DNA from: Actinomycetota bacterium
GTDB taxonomy: Bacteria; Actinomycetota; Thermoleophilia; Solirubrobacterales; 70-9
Length of the DNA stretch: 64,000 nucleotides
Direction: 5' to 3'
NCBI GenBank assembly: GCA_018268575.1
Contig: JAFDWF010000119.1
Location: forward strand, 1-64,000
Positions 26,300 through 34,546 of the stretch are shown one piece after another. Position 1 is the first letter of the stretch; each line of letters starts with the position of its first letter. The position numbers were made by a program, and so were the translations under genes. Under the pieces are notes generated by a model. That model ran no database searches. It was not told the DNA's origin and saw nothing but the letters and a program-made list of their open reading frames with translations.

Positions 26300-26323
26300 G
26301 GGCACTAATGGCGATTCGTGCCC
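26300..26323. repeat. GGGCAC-n12-GTGCCC inverted repeat (copy B)
   Basis: Six-base arms separated by 12 bp, preceded by TT and followed by GAA. The same arrangement with the same spacing is at 32800-32823 and 44298-44321, so it is a conserved part of the module right end. Confidence 0.7.
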
Positions 26324-26453
26324 GAATCCGCGCATATCCACGTGTATATCGACGTACATCCGCCGGAATATCGCCCGGTTCGGCGCACAACACGGTTTGG
26401 TTTTTACCTGCAAATCGCCGGTCAGAGAAACCGGACCGCGCTGACCGCGCCCT

Positions 26454-26498
26454 TGGATCGCACCCAGGAGGTCGGCGGTTCGAATCCGCCTAGCTCCA
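26454..26498 (+). repeat. Attachment core copy B (45 nt of tRNA-Ala 3' end)
   Basis: Identical to 15406-15450 of the tRNA gene and followed by TCGCCTCGAAGGCCCTGCAAACG. There is no acceptor 5' strand or D-arm, so it is not a functional tRNA gene. It marks the right end of module I and the left end of module II. Confidence 0.88.
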
Positions 26499-26571
26499 TC
26501 GCCTCGAAGGCCCTGCAAACGAGCGGTATCGGATTCCGGGGAGGCATTCGAACCGGCCGCGAAATCCCCCT

Positions 26572-26597
26572 CGTTTCAGGCACTAGTGCCTGAAACG
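26572..26597. repeat. 26-bp perfect palindrome (copy B)
   Basis: CGTTTCAGGCACT joined to its exact reverse complement, centred on CTAG. It lies 74 bp after the core. A 26-bp perfect palindrome with the same GGCACTAGTGCC centre but different outer arms is at 33060-33085, and a longer near-palindrome is at 44551-44590. Confidence 0.8.
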
Positions 26598-26715
26598 CAT
26601 CGGATATGCGGGAATATGCGCCGATTCTGGGCGATTTACGACTTGACCGCGGGCCAGTTCAGCGGCCCGAATAGCGAGTGCAACACCTCGTAACTCCGGT
26701 GCTACACTCGATTCC

Positions 26716-26970
26716 ATGCCGACCACCAAACCGCGCTATACGGTCACCGACACCGGCGACCTGAGAGATCAGCTCGATCAGGCTCAGCGACGCTGGCCCG
26801 AGATCCGTGATCGCAGGGAGCTCCTGCTGAAGCTGGCGGCGGCGGGGCGCAATGCGATCGAGGCGGAAGAGACCGATCGAACCCGCGCGGTGGAAGAAAC
26901 CGCCGGGGCCCTCAGCGGTGTCTACGAGCCTGGCGAACTGGAGCGGCTGCGCGAAGACTGGCCCGAGTGA
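26716..26970 (+). CDS. vapB: VapB-like antitoxin
   Basis: This 84-aa protein is encoded directly upstream of the PIN toxin with a 4-bp overlap (GTGA). It begins TTKPRYTVTDTGDLRDQLDQAQRRWPE. The N-terminal half is a probable DNA-binding/dimerisation region and the acidic C-terminus (GVYEPGELERLREDWPE) is the probable toxin-neutralising tail. The assignment rests mainly on size, acidity and pairing with VapC. It is the first gene of module II. Confidence 0.8.
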   Translation: MPTTKPRYTVTDTGDLRDQLDQAQRRWPEIRDRRELLLKLAAAGRNAIEAEETDRTRAVEETAGALSGVYEPGELERLREDWPE

Positions 26971-27350
26971 TCGTCCTCGACGCCAGCGTCCTGATCGCCC
27001 ACCTCGACGAGCGGGATGCCCATCACGAGCGAGCGACTCGCTTGCTCGCGGATACCGGCGCCGAACCTTTGGGCGTCAGCACAATCACCCTGGCCGAGAC
27101 GCTGGTCGCACCGGCCAGGACAGGTCGTCTGGCGGACGCAACCTCGGCCCTCGTTCATTTGGGAGTTATTGAGCTGCCGCCCGGAATGGATGCAGCGACA
27201 CGCCTCGCTCAACTTCGGAGCGATACTGGACGCAAGCTTCCCGATTGCTGCGTCTTACTTGCCGCTCAAGCAAACGGCGGCGTGATCGGCAGCTTCGATT
27301 CCGCCCTAATCGGTGCAGCCACCGATCTGGGGCTGGCGACGATCGGCTGA
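26967..27350 (+). CDS. vapC: VapC-like PIN-domain toxin
   Basis: This 127-aa PIN-domain ribonuclease toxin has the first catalytic Asp at residue 5 (IVLDASVLI), a conserved Glu in TLAETLVAPA, and later acidic residues in LPDCCVLLAA and GSFDSALIG. These give the four-acid metal site of VapC toxins, which cleave tRNA or rRNA. The GTG start overlaps vapB. The unit appears intact and would help stabilise module II. Confidence 0.88.
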   Translation: MIVLDASVLIAHLDERDAHHERATRLLADTGAEPLGVSTITLAETLVAPARTGRLADATSALVHLGVIELPPGMDAATRLAQLRSDTGRKLPDCCVLLAAQANGGVIGSFDSALIGAATDLGLATIG

Positions 27351-27420
27351 GATCAACGCCCGATCCACAAGCGGATCCGCGGGACCCATTTGGGCCGCCA
27401 ACCTAGGCCAGAGGGCGGCG

Positions 27421-29937
27421 TTAAACGCTGAGCGCTGCTTGAAGGGTCGACACGAAGTCTTCCAAGGCTCCCTCCCGCAGGGGCGCGAAAAAATCGTCGT
27501 AGTCACGTGGCGACAGGAAGTGAAACTGATATCTCCGCTTCTTCCGGTCCTCCCGTAGAAGCTCGTTCAGTTTGAGGAAATAGGCCTCGGCGAAAGCCAG
27601 CTTGCCGACGTTGATATCGGAGGTGTCGTCATCTGCCTTGGTCTCGACCGCGATGACCTCATCGGCGCCTTCACGCCGGAGAAAAAAGTCTGGATTAAAC
27701 TGGCCGCGCTTCGACCGCCCATCGCCGCCCGGTTGATAGCCATATTCGAGAGAAAAGAAGCCCACATCCGGCGCCTTGATCCATGCTTTCAGCGCAGCAG
27801 CATTCTCGGAGTCAAGTAGCCGCTCCACGAAAAGAAGCTCAGGAAGATGTGAGGTCGCGACTACATTGACAGGTGATTTGAACAAAAAGCTGTTATCAAC
27901 GCGACGGAGAAACGTCGGGACCTCAATAGCTCGCGCCTTCTTCAGCGCTGCCGCATCGTCCAGCGTGCCAAGCTTGGGTGAGAGTTCGTCGTAGAAGATT
28001 CCGACGTGTGAAGTCAGACCGCTGATGCGAACGCGAACGGGACCCATTGCGGAAGTACTCGTCCTCACTACACCATCGGGCTCTTGAGACCACTCGGCCC
28101 CAGCTCGCAACGTCTTCTGACGAAGCGAGCCGAACGCGCTCATTATGAGCTGGCGATTCTCTTGGCTAACCTCTTCGCCACTGAGCTTGAGGCGTTTCAA
28201 CGCGGACACGATGAGTCGCTCAACCCGTTTCTTTGGGTACGCGTCCGCCAAATCTCCGTTGGTCGTCTGATCATGTAGCAGCATTCGGCGCCGGACATCG
28301 GCGACGACCTCGGCCGTGGGGTAGTAGGTCTCGCGAACCAGGGTAGTCAGGACTACTCTCTGCTCAGAATCCGAAACCGAGACGAACTCCGTACTCTCGG
28401 GAGCGTCACGCTGCGGCCTGAGATTTAGGTTTTTGATCTCTCTCGGCTTCTCAACTGCCCTCGCCTCGATACCAGTGGGCACTTCCTTGTAGGCGAGCCG
28501 ATGCAGATCGAAATGTCTTATTGGCCGCCCGTCGCTCGGTCTTTGGGCGACGGTGGTCTCTTGGTCTAGCACCTCGGCTACCAACTCCTCAACTTCTGGA
28601 GCCCAGCGCTGGTGATTGAAAACGTAAACGCGGGGTTCAGCCTTGATTCCCTCAGGACGACGAAGGCCTCGACCGAGCACCTGAGCCACCAGTAGCTTGC
28701 TATTGAACGCTCGCTTCTCATGCGGGTAGATCTGGAAGACATTTTTGACATCCCATCCCTCACTGAGCATCGAAACGGAGATGATCCACTCGGCCGGATT
28801 CGAGGCATCATCAACCGTCGTCAGCCGGCCAAGGTTCGCTTCGTGTCGGGAGGAAGAGCTGACGACCAGTACTCGACTCTCGGCAGTGTCTCGATCGCCG
28901 TTCAGCTGACGCGCCAAAAAGTCCACGAGGTCTTCCCCCAACTCTTCCGCGGCCTTGATGCTTTTCGTAACCGCAATCGTCAAGGGCTTTAACGGCCGAT
29001 AGGTCTTGCGATTCGCCTCATGTTGAGCTAGGAGCTTCTGAAATCTAGCGTCGTCCGTATTGGACTCGTCTTTGGCCACATAAAAGACATCCTTGACCCA
29101 CCGGTCGTTGATCGCATCCCGGATGCTGTAACGGAAGATGACGTCGGCAAAGTACTCGTCCCCCACATAGCAAGTGCCAGACAAACCCACGTGGTAACGA
29201 AAGTCATAGGCCGGACTTGCGATGAACTCGCGCCATTTTTTTAGTTTTGCGTCGCTAGGCGAATAGATGTGATGGGCCTCGTCCGAAATGACCAACGTCC
29301 GCCGACCCTGCCCTTCGAAGCTGTCGGCGATCGATGAACCCGTGGCCTCATACACGGCATGAATGTTCTCAATGCAGATTTGCCCCTCTTTCACCGTCCC
29401 CGTCGCATCTACTCGCTCAGGGAGCCGGGTACCCTTCGTGTCCGGAAGGAGCGCGGTCAGGTCCGAGTCCGCCAAGAGGGCGTCAAATTTCTCCATCAGA
29501 CCAGCCTCGATAGTCCGCGATGGACAGAGGATGAGTACCCGACTGACAAGCCCCTCGTTGAGCATGATCCGGGCAAGACAGAACATCACGTAGCTCTTGC
29601 CGGTTCCGGTCGCGAGATCGAGACTACAAGCAAGCTTGTCAGGGAATGGCAGCTTCTCAAGCAGCTTGCCGAGGGTGCCATAGCGGCGCTCAAGAGCCGG
29701 AGCCGAGGCGAACGCCTCGTCCGCTAGTTCCTTGATGTTGTCGTAACGGCCGCTCGCGAGGAATTGCAGGGCAGTCCTGATCGCCTGTCTCGAATATTCG
29801 CGACCAGCCACCACAGCGTCAATGAAGTCCTCGTACGAACTAGGATCGAACATCGCGGGATCGACGCTCCCCGACACCGGCAACACAAGATCGTCGACCG
29901 CAAATCGGTCGACCGATAGGGCTGCTTTAGGGCTCAT
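27421..29937 (-). CDS. res: Type III-like restriction subunit (Res)
   Basis: This 838-aa SF2 translocase/nuclease has Walker A ATGTGKS at 109-115 and DEAH at 219-222. Later helicase motifs are SMLSEGWDVKNV and QVLGRGLRRPEG. The C-terminal PD-(D/E)xK nuclease is visible as FNPDFF followed by VIAVETKAD. The order helicase then nuclease, and pairing with a beta-class Mod gene through a 4-bp overlap (ATGA at 29934-29937), identify a type III-like system and not HsdR, whose nuclease is N-terminal. The gene looks intact, but its Mod partner is frameshifted. A Res subunit without Mod is usually inactive and harmless. Confidence 0.9.
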   Translation of the reverse strand: MSPKAALSVDRFAVDDLVLPVSGSVDPAMFDPSSYEDFIDAVVAGREYSRQAIRTALQFLASGRYDNIKELADEAFASAPALERRYGTLGKLLEKLPFPDKLACSLDLATGTGKSYVMFCLARIMLNEGLVSRVLILCPSRTIEAGLMEKFDALLADSDLTALLPDTKGTRLPERVDATGTVKEGQICIENIHAVYEATGSSIADSFEGQGRRTLVISDEAHHIYSPSDAKLKKWREFIASPAYDFRYHVGLSGTCYVGDEYFADVIFRYSIRDAINDRWVKDVFYVAKDESNTDDARFQKLLAQHEANRKTYRPLKPLTIAVTKSIKAAEELGEDLVDFLARQLNGDRDTAESRVLVVSSSSRHEANLGRLTTVDDASNPAEWIISVSMLSEGWDVKNVFQIYPHEKRAFNSKLLVAQVLGRGLRRPEGIKAEPRVYVFNHQRWAPEVEELVAEVLDQETTVAQRPSDGRPIRHFDLHRLAYKEVPTGIEARAVEKPREIKNLNLRPQRDAPESTEFVSVSDSEQRVVLTTLVRETYYPTAEVVADVRRRMLLHDQTTNGDLADAYPKKRVERLIVSALKRLKLSGEEVSQENRQLIMSAFGSLRQKTLRAGAEWSQEPDGVVRTSTSAMGPVRVRISGLTSHVGIFYDELSPKLGTLDDAAALKKARAIEVPTFLRRVDNSFLFKSPVNVVATSHLPELLFVERLLDSENAAALKAWIKAPDVGFFSLEYGYQPGGDGRSKRGQFNPDFFLRREGADEVIAVETKADDDTSDINVGKLAFAEAYFLKLNELLREDRKKRRYQFHFLSPRDYDDFFAPLREGALEDFVSTLQAALSV

Positions 29938-32008
29938 CTGCTCGTCGCCGCCTTGGGCTTCCTGGCAGACCGGGATTTGAGTTTCCCTGGGAACACAGTC
30001 TCGCGGAACTCATTGCCATGGGTGTCCATGAAGATCACCAGAATCCGCTCGCCGCACTCTTCAAGAGGTAGCGAGAATCCCCAACCAGATTTTTCAAGTT
30101 CATCGCCGAAGAAGTGGTCGGACACTCGAAAGACGTCCCCGTCATAGTCTTGGTCGACGAGGACCATGGCTAGATCGAGTCGCCCGTGCTCCGGCAAATC
30201 AGGAAAATCATCAGGATCGAGCCCTCCGCGCATGAATTTGGACACCGACCCGACTAGCTCTCTTTTCTTCCGCCGATAGGTGACATCCACCTCGGGTGGC
30301 TGGACGAAGTCGAACCCGAACGTGTCCATCGGGTCGTTGATCATCTCCTTTGAGAATGGCTGGTCCAGGAGTTTGAATCGACGACCATGGAGTGCCTCGA
30401 TCACCGAGTATGGGACTCGCAGAACGAAGAAGGTAATTCTGTCGACCACGACGACATCCTCAAACAATCCGGGGTCGCACGCCGTGACTGGTGCCACCAC
30501 GTACACAGCCCCGGAAACCTTGCCCCGAAGGCGCCCAGCGAGTGAATCGAGATAGCCCCTTCCCATCTCGGCGTCGGTATCCTTGAATGGAAAGAAGTGA
30601 ACGGGGCCACCTTTTCGGGTTCCCGCCATCTGGATTTGGCCGACTTGGCGAGGTTCCTCTCGGCATCCGAAGAGCTCAAGGCAGAATTTCTGGAAGCCCT
30701 CGACGGGCATGCCCTCGACGAGATCGTTGTCGTACAAACCAGCGGCGCAGAACTCAAAGCCCTCTCCAATTCCGGTCTCGTCATCCGACAAGGCCAGCAG
30801 ACGGCGTTGAGCCACGTACGCGGCGAGCTTCCCGCAATCCACCGGCGCCCCACGCGCTGAGACACGACGGCCGTCGTCCCCGACCCCGAGAAACAATCGA
30901 GCACGAGATCGCCTGGATTGGATGACGCCTCGACAATGCGCTCGAGAAGCGCCTCCGGCTTCTGAGTGGGATAGTCAGTTCGCTCCGCGCTCGAGTATCC
31001 ACGAAGCATGGGGATGTCGCTCCATATGTCCTGGAGGGCTACGCCAGCGCTTTCGTCCAAGTAGCGTTTGAGATAGGGGACGGTCCCAGCGCGGTCCTGG
31101 CAAACGAGGCCATCGGCGATTAGTCCCTTCATCCGCTCTTCTGAGTACCGCCAGTAGCGGGTGATTCCGAAGATCTCGTAGCGCGGATTACCCTTAGCGG
31201 CGCCTCCGGGGCCCGTGATGTCCGCTTTGTTGTAGCGTCGGCCAGTCCCGTCCTCGATGTGGCGATACCACTTGTCTGCGGTCGATTCGGGCAAGGGAAG
31301 GTGTTGAGGGTGAAACAGAGTTTTCTCGCTTTTCGCATAGCGCAGAATTACGTCGTGGATACGGCCGAAATCAGTTCCACCCTGTCCTCGAGCGTCACTG
31401 TGAGCGTCCGCCCGCTTCCAGACAATTTCGTTACGAAAATTTCCCTCACCCAGCAGTTCGTCGAGAACCACCTTCATGTAATGAACCTTCTTAGTGTCAA
31501 GATGCAAGTAGAGAGTTCCGTCGTCCGCCAGCAGCTCGCAGATAAAGACCAGTCGCTTTCGGAGGAACTCGACGAAGGCGGCGCCGTCAATCTTGTCGCG
31601 GTAGGCGCGTTGATTTCGCGACCCTCGAAACTCGCGAAGCGTCGCAAACGGCGGATCGAGGTAGGCGAGACGAACACCCTCGGTGCCATCAGCGTTGAGG
31701 AGCTCGCCGCGACTCCTCATCTCCAGCAAGGTCTTCAGCACTTGGAGGTTGTCGCCGAAGACCAGCTTGTTGCTCCAGTCCGACCCAGCGACGCCGAATT
31801 GTTTCAGTGGCTGCAGCGGGACAGCCATGGTATCCGAGAGGATACGGCTCCTCGATGCCTTCGCGGCGTATTCGAGCTCGTACTCTTTTGCTTGGCGAAA
31901 AAGCTTCGCCCGCAGACCGTCGTCTAGGTATTCGCCTCGTCCCAGGCGCTCCGCGAGGGCATCGATCTGGTCTTTCGTCAAAGACACCGGTTTGTTTGAG
32001 TCCGCCAT
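29934..32008 (-). pseudogene. mod: Type III-like DNA methyltransferase (Mod), frameshifted
   Basis: The start at ATG 32008 gives an intact N-terminal part with methyltransferase motif IV DPPF (in AYLDPPFATL), QKPEALLERIVE and motif I DCFSGSGTT, reading to about 30835 as GRRWIA. The protein then continues only in another frame (VDCGKLAAYVAQRRLLALSD) to the stop at 29934. In this family the sequence normally runs GRRWI-x-x-D without a break. The missing bases are explained by loss of one copy of a 10-bp repeat, TGGATTGCGG. As read, Mod is split near two thirds of its length and would lack its C-terminal third. Confidence 0.85.
30832..30841 (-). repeat. Single 10-bp unit at the Mod frameshift
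   Basis: TGGATTGCGG on the minus strand occurs once here. Two tandem copies would encode W-I-A-V-D-C-G and restore the full Mod frame exactly. This is a probable slipped-strand deletion scar or a phase-variable site. Confidence 0.55.
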
Positions 32009-32236
32009 GCCGGACACCCTAACGGCGATGCTTCAGCGTTTCCCGATGACCAAAGCCAGCTCGTCCTCACCCGTCACCTTCGCCTACCTGGGACCCTGAT
32101 GTGCGACCGGGACGGCGCCGGGCCGACAAGGTCAGGACCCGCCGATGGGGAGCAAGCCGAGGTCGGCGGTCCGGGCGGCCCCAATCCGGATAGCGAGCGT
32201 GTCCACGCGGCGCGGGCCGAACGTAGAATGCGAGCC

Positions 32237-32440
32237 ATGACCGCGAAGGAGAAGCTGCTCGAGCGGGTGATGACCCTCTCGGAGGCCGAGGCGGACGAAG
32301 CGCTGCGCCTGCTCGATGCGCGTCGGGACGAGGCCGAGGACGAGTGGGGCAACCTGTCGAAGGTGCATGAGGTCGCGTTCGGCGATTCGATGCGACGGTT
32401 GTCAGAGTCCGAGCGCGCCGCCGGCCACGAGCCCTGGTGA
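32237..32440 (+). CDS. MazE-like small antitoxin
   Basis: This 67-aa acidic helical protein (TAKEKLLERVMTLSEAEADEALRLLDARRDE, then a polar tail ending SERAAGHEPW) is encoded just before mazF with a 4-bp overlap. It has no clear AbrB domain, so it is an antitoxin by position and composition. ATG 32237 is chosen over an upstream ATG at 32228 because conserved-looking sequence starts here. Confidence 0.65.
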   Translation: MTAKEKLLERVMTLSEAEADEALRLLDARRDEAEDEWGNLSKVHEVAFGDSMRRLSESERAAGHEPW

Positions 32441-32747
32441 GGCGCGGAGAGGTCTTCTGGGCCGAGCACCCCGAGTGGGGACGTCGTCCGGCCGTGGTGA
32501 TGACCCGCGACGAGGCGATCGGTGCTCTCAACAAGGTTCTCGTCTTCCTGGCGACCACCACGATCCGCGATCTGCCGACCGAGGTCCGGCTCGGGCCCGA
32601 GGACGGGATGCCGCGGGAGTGCGTCCTCAATCTCGACCATGTGGACACCGTGGCCAAGGGCTCATCCGTGACGGCATCACCACCCTGAGCGCGGAGAAGC
32701 TGCACGCCGTGTGCCGCGCCCTCGATGTCACCACCGGTTGCAGTTGA
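32437..32747 (+). pseudogene. MazF/PemK toxin, frameshifted
   Basis: The GTG at 32437 opens a MazF-type endoribonuclease: RRGEVFWAEHPEWGRRPAVVM, VLVFLATTTIRDLPTEV and ECVLNLDHVDTVAKG. At about 32660 one base seems to be missing, and the family's C-terminal segment continues in the next frame as LIRDGITTLSAEKLHAVCRAL, ending at 32747. As read, translation runs out at 32688 after SSVTASPP and lacks the last helix. This probably inactivates the toxin. Confidence 0.8.
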
Positions 32748-32799
32748 GGCTTCGGTCAGTTTTCTCGGCAAGTAGTTCGAACCGAACCTTGCCCGGCTT

Positions 32800-32823
32800 G
32801 GGCACTAATGGCTGCCAGTGCCC
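32800..32823. repeat. GGGCAC-n12-GTGCCC inverted repeat (copy C)
   Basis: Same arms and 12-bp spacing as at 26300-26323, with GGGCACTAATGGC shared base for base. Confidence 0.7.
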
Positions 32824-32831
32824 GAATCGCC

Positions 32832-32860
32832 GCATATCCGCGTGCATATCCGCGCATATC
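32832..32860. repeat. Three GCATATC iterons
   Basis: GCATATC occurs at 32832-32838, 32844-32850 and 32854-32860 in direct orientation. Degenerate versions are at the same place in junctions B and D. They resemble arm-type integrase or excisionase binding sites. Confidence 0.6.
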
Positions 32861-32938
32861 GGGCCTCAGTCGCCAGCGGCAGGAGGCCGGAAGACCGCTC
32901 TAGAATGCGGATTGTGGCGGTGAGGACACCGCTCGCGA

Positions 32939-32986
32939 GCCTGGATCGCACCCAGGAGGTCGGCGGTTCGAATCCGCCTAGCTCCA
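32939..32986 (+). repeat. Attachment core copy C (48 nt of tRNA-Ala 3' end)
   Basis: Identical to 15403-15450 of the tRNA gene, the longest of the three copies. It is not a complete tRNA. It separates modules II and III. Confidence 0.88.
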
Positions 32987-33059
32987 TCAACTCGAAGGCC
33001 CTGCAAACGGGCACAATCATCCCCGACGCGCTCGTTTTAACCACCCCACCGGTAGCGCC

Positions 33060-33085
33060 GTTCTTGGGCACTAGTGCCCAAGAAC
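33060..33085. repeat. 26-bp perfect palindrome (copy C)
   Basis: GTTCTTGGGCACT joined to its exact reverse complement, again centred on CTAG and 73 bp after the core. The outer arms differ from copy B while the central GGCACTAGTGCC is kept. This argues for a binding-site palindrome that evolves by compensated change. Confidence 0.8.
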
Positions 33086-33164
33086 TTGCCGACGTGCGGT
33101 GATGAGTGCCGACCACCCTGAACGCTTAAGAGCCCGTGGCGACCTTTCCCCCTCAGTCAACGAC

Positions 33165-33842
33165 CTAACTCTCGGCGCTCTGCTGCCACCCCAGTTGCTG
33201 CTCAACGAGCCTGCCAGCACGGTCGAGAACTTCATCGGCATCAAGTCGATTGGTGTCGATCTCCACCGCTTCCGGCGGGGAGGGGGGCAGCAGAGCCTCA
33301 TCATCGCTCCAACTCGCAGGCAGACCGGCCGCTAAGAGTTGTCCTAGCTTGCGTCGACGTCTGACGCTCCCCTCCGCCGTGAGCCGGATCACCAACGGCA
33401 CGCCGGGAACGGTCCTCGTGGCCACGTCGCGCCCCGAAATCCCCGCGCTCCGGCCCCGAACGTGCTCGCGAACAAGAGCGTGAACCCACTCCATTCCTAT
33501 CTCGCTACGGGAGACGGCGGCGACATTGGCGCCAATACGTGGGCCAAGACTCTCAACGCTGAGACGCTGGCCCTCCAACGCGACCTCGATTGCCGCAAGC
33601 CCAGGTTCGTCGCAGACCTGCCAGCGAAATACCCCCCGACGCTCCAACCGCGTAAGCTCCGATACCGCATCCGGAATGGTGATTCCGGATGCGGCGACTC
33701 GCCAAGCAAGCGCTCTTACCAGCACCCCAACCTCGATTACATCGCAGGCATAGCGGTGGGCAAAGCCCCGAAGGAGAGTGGTCTTGCCGCTACCGCTCGC
33801 TCCCTCGATGGCGACCACGGAGGAGAAACCGCTCGCTGGCAT
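33165..33842 (-). CDS. Cytidylate-kinase-like P-loop nucleotide kinase
   Basis: This 225-aa P-loop kinase has Walker A GASGSGKT at 14-21 and the segment GRDVATRTVPGVPLVIRLTAE followed by SVRRRRKLGQL. This matches the conserved D-G-R-D-(I/V) substrate/lid region of (d)CMP kinases. It probably phosphorylates a nucleoside monophosphate or analogue. It is not the housekeeping enzyme, given its island location and divergent middle. Its ATG at 33842 is only 47 bp from the divergent deoxyribosyltransferase-like gene. First gene of module III. Confidence 0.75.
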   Translation of the reverse strand: MPASGFSSVVAIEGASGSGKTTLLRGFAHRYACDVIEVGVLVRALAWRVAASGITIPDAVSELTRLERRGVFRWQVCDEPGLAAIEVALEGQRLSVESLGPRIGANVAAVSRSEIGMEWVHALVREHVRGRSAGISGRDVATRTVPGVPLVIRLTAEGSVRRRRKLGQLLAAGLPASWSDDEALLPPSPPEAVEIDTNRLDADEVLDRAGRLVEQQLGWQQSAES

Positions 33843-33889
33843 TAGCCGAATTCTGACCTCTCGACCAGAGCCTTGCGATGATCGCGTTC

Positions 33890-34318
33890 ATGAGGCGTTC
33901 CCGCATATATCTGTCAGCCCGGTCAGGGCGTCGTGCCGAACTCCTCGCTGCCGCCACGGATTGCGATCGCGCTGGCTTCGATGTCGTGTGTTCGTGGTTG
34001 GACGCAAAGCCGGTCGACCTGGATGACGCCGACGCCGCGGCCACAGTGGCCATCAGCGACCTGGAGGAGCTGTCAGGCGCGGCAGCTCTGGTCTGTTTCG
34101 TTGAGGCGACCGGAGCCCAGAGTCAAGGGCGGGGTGGGCGCCACGTCGAGTTGGGATACGCACTCGCGTGCGGCATACCGATCGTTCTGGTCGGCGATCC
34201 AGAGCACGTCTTCCATCGACACCCAGCGGTCCACCGGGCAGCGAGTTGGGATGACGCTCTTGACTACCTGGGCACTCTGCTCGGGACGTCAGCCATCCCG
34301 CGAGGGGAAGCCTCGTAG
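33890..34318 (+). CDS. Nucleoside 2-deoxyribosyltransferase-like protein
   Basis: This 142-aa protein begins RRSRIYLSARSGRRAELL. Its putative catalytic segment is GRGGRHVELGYALACGIPIVLVGD with E87 as candidate nucleophile. This is the layout of small NDT/DUF4406-type proteins that cleave or transfer the base of deoxynucleosides, including signalling-nucleotide relatives. ATG 33890 is preferred to 33878 because the first strand starts there. It is divergent from the kinase gene across a very short shared promoter and convergent with the 427-aa membrane gene's operon. Confidence 0.72.
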   Translation: MRRSRIYLSARSGRRAELLAAATDCDRAGFDVVCSWLDAKPVDLDDADAAATVAISDLEELSGAAALVCFVEATGAQSQGRGGRHVELGYALACGIPIVLVGDPEHVFHRHPAVHRAASWDDALDYLGTLLGTSAIPRGEAS

Positions 34319-34512
34319 GCCTTCCTGGGCGCGCAGTTCTCTCCGCTAATCAAGCGTTGAAGTTCGCCCCTGTCGTTACGGCTGACAGCGCGCATCAGGC
34401 GCCGGGTTCGCCAACGGCGGATTGGCCGCGGCCAACCTGCGGCGAATTCACCGCGCCGCCACAAAGCAAGGTCCCGTGCCACCCGAGCAGGTTCTGCATT
34501 GATCGGGATCAT
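34264..34512 (-). CDS. Possible small basic protein
   Basis: An 82-codon frame (ARVARDLALWRRGEFAAGW, RRLMRAVSRNDRGELQRLISGE) starts 34 bp downstream of the 427-aa gene on the same strand and overlaps the 3' end of the NDT-like gene. Composition is protein-like, but no ribosome-binding site is seen and no family is recognised. Confidence 0.28.
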   Translation of the reverse strand: MIPINAEPARVARDLALWRRGEFAAGWPRPIRRWRTRRLMRAVSRNDRGELQRLISGENCAPRKAYEASPRGMADVPSRVPR

Positions 34513-34546
34513 GGGAGGAACATAGGTACTCGCGCGGACGTCACTC

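Larger units (their letters stand above)
26193..26715. other. Module I/II junction, attachment region B
   Basis: No gene here. The region holds, in order: a GGGCAC-12 bp-GTGCCC inverted repeat (26300-26323), GCATATC-type iterons (26332-26372), the 45-nt tRNA-derived core (26454-26498), a 26-bp perfect palindrome (26572-26597), inverted GATATGC-type iterons (about 26602-26620) and then the vapBC promoter region. Its sequence is closely matched at 44.27-44.62 kb. Confidence 0.75.
32748..33164. other. Module II/III junction, attachment region C
   Basis: No gene here. Components in order: GGGCAC-12 bp-GTGCCC (32800-32823), three GCATATC iterons (32832, 32844, 32854), the tRNA-derived core (32939-32986), CTCGAAGGCCCTGCAAACG and the 26-bp palindrome (33060-33085). 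It lacks the GATATGC iterons seen right of copies B and D. Confidence 0.75.

Noticed and set aside
27421-29937. HsdR for the hsdM/hsdS operon
   Set aside because: Helicase-then-nuclease order, adjacency to a beta-class Mod gene and location in a different module identify a type III-like Res subunit.
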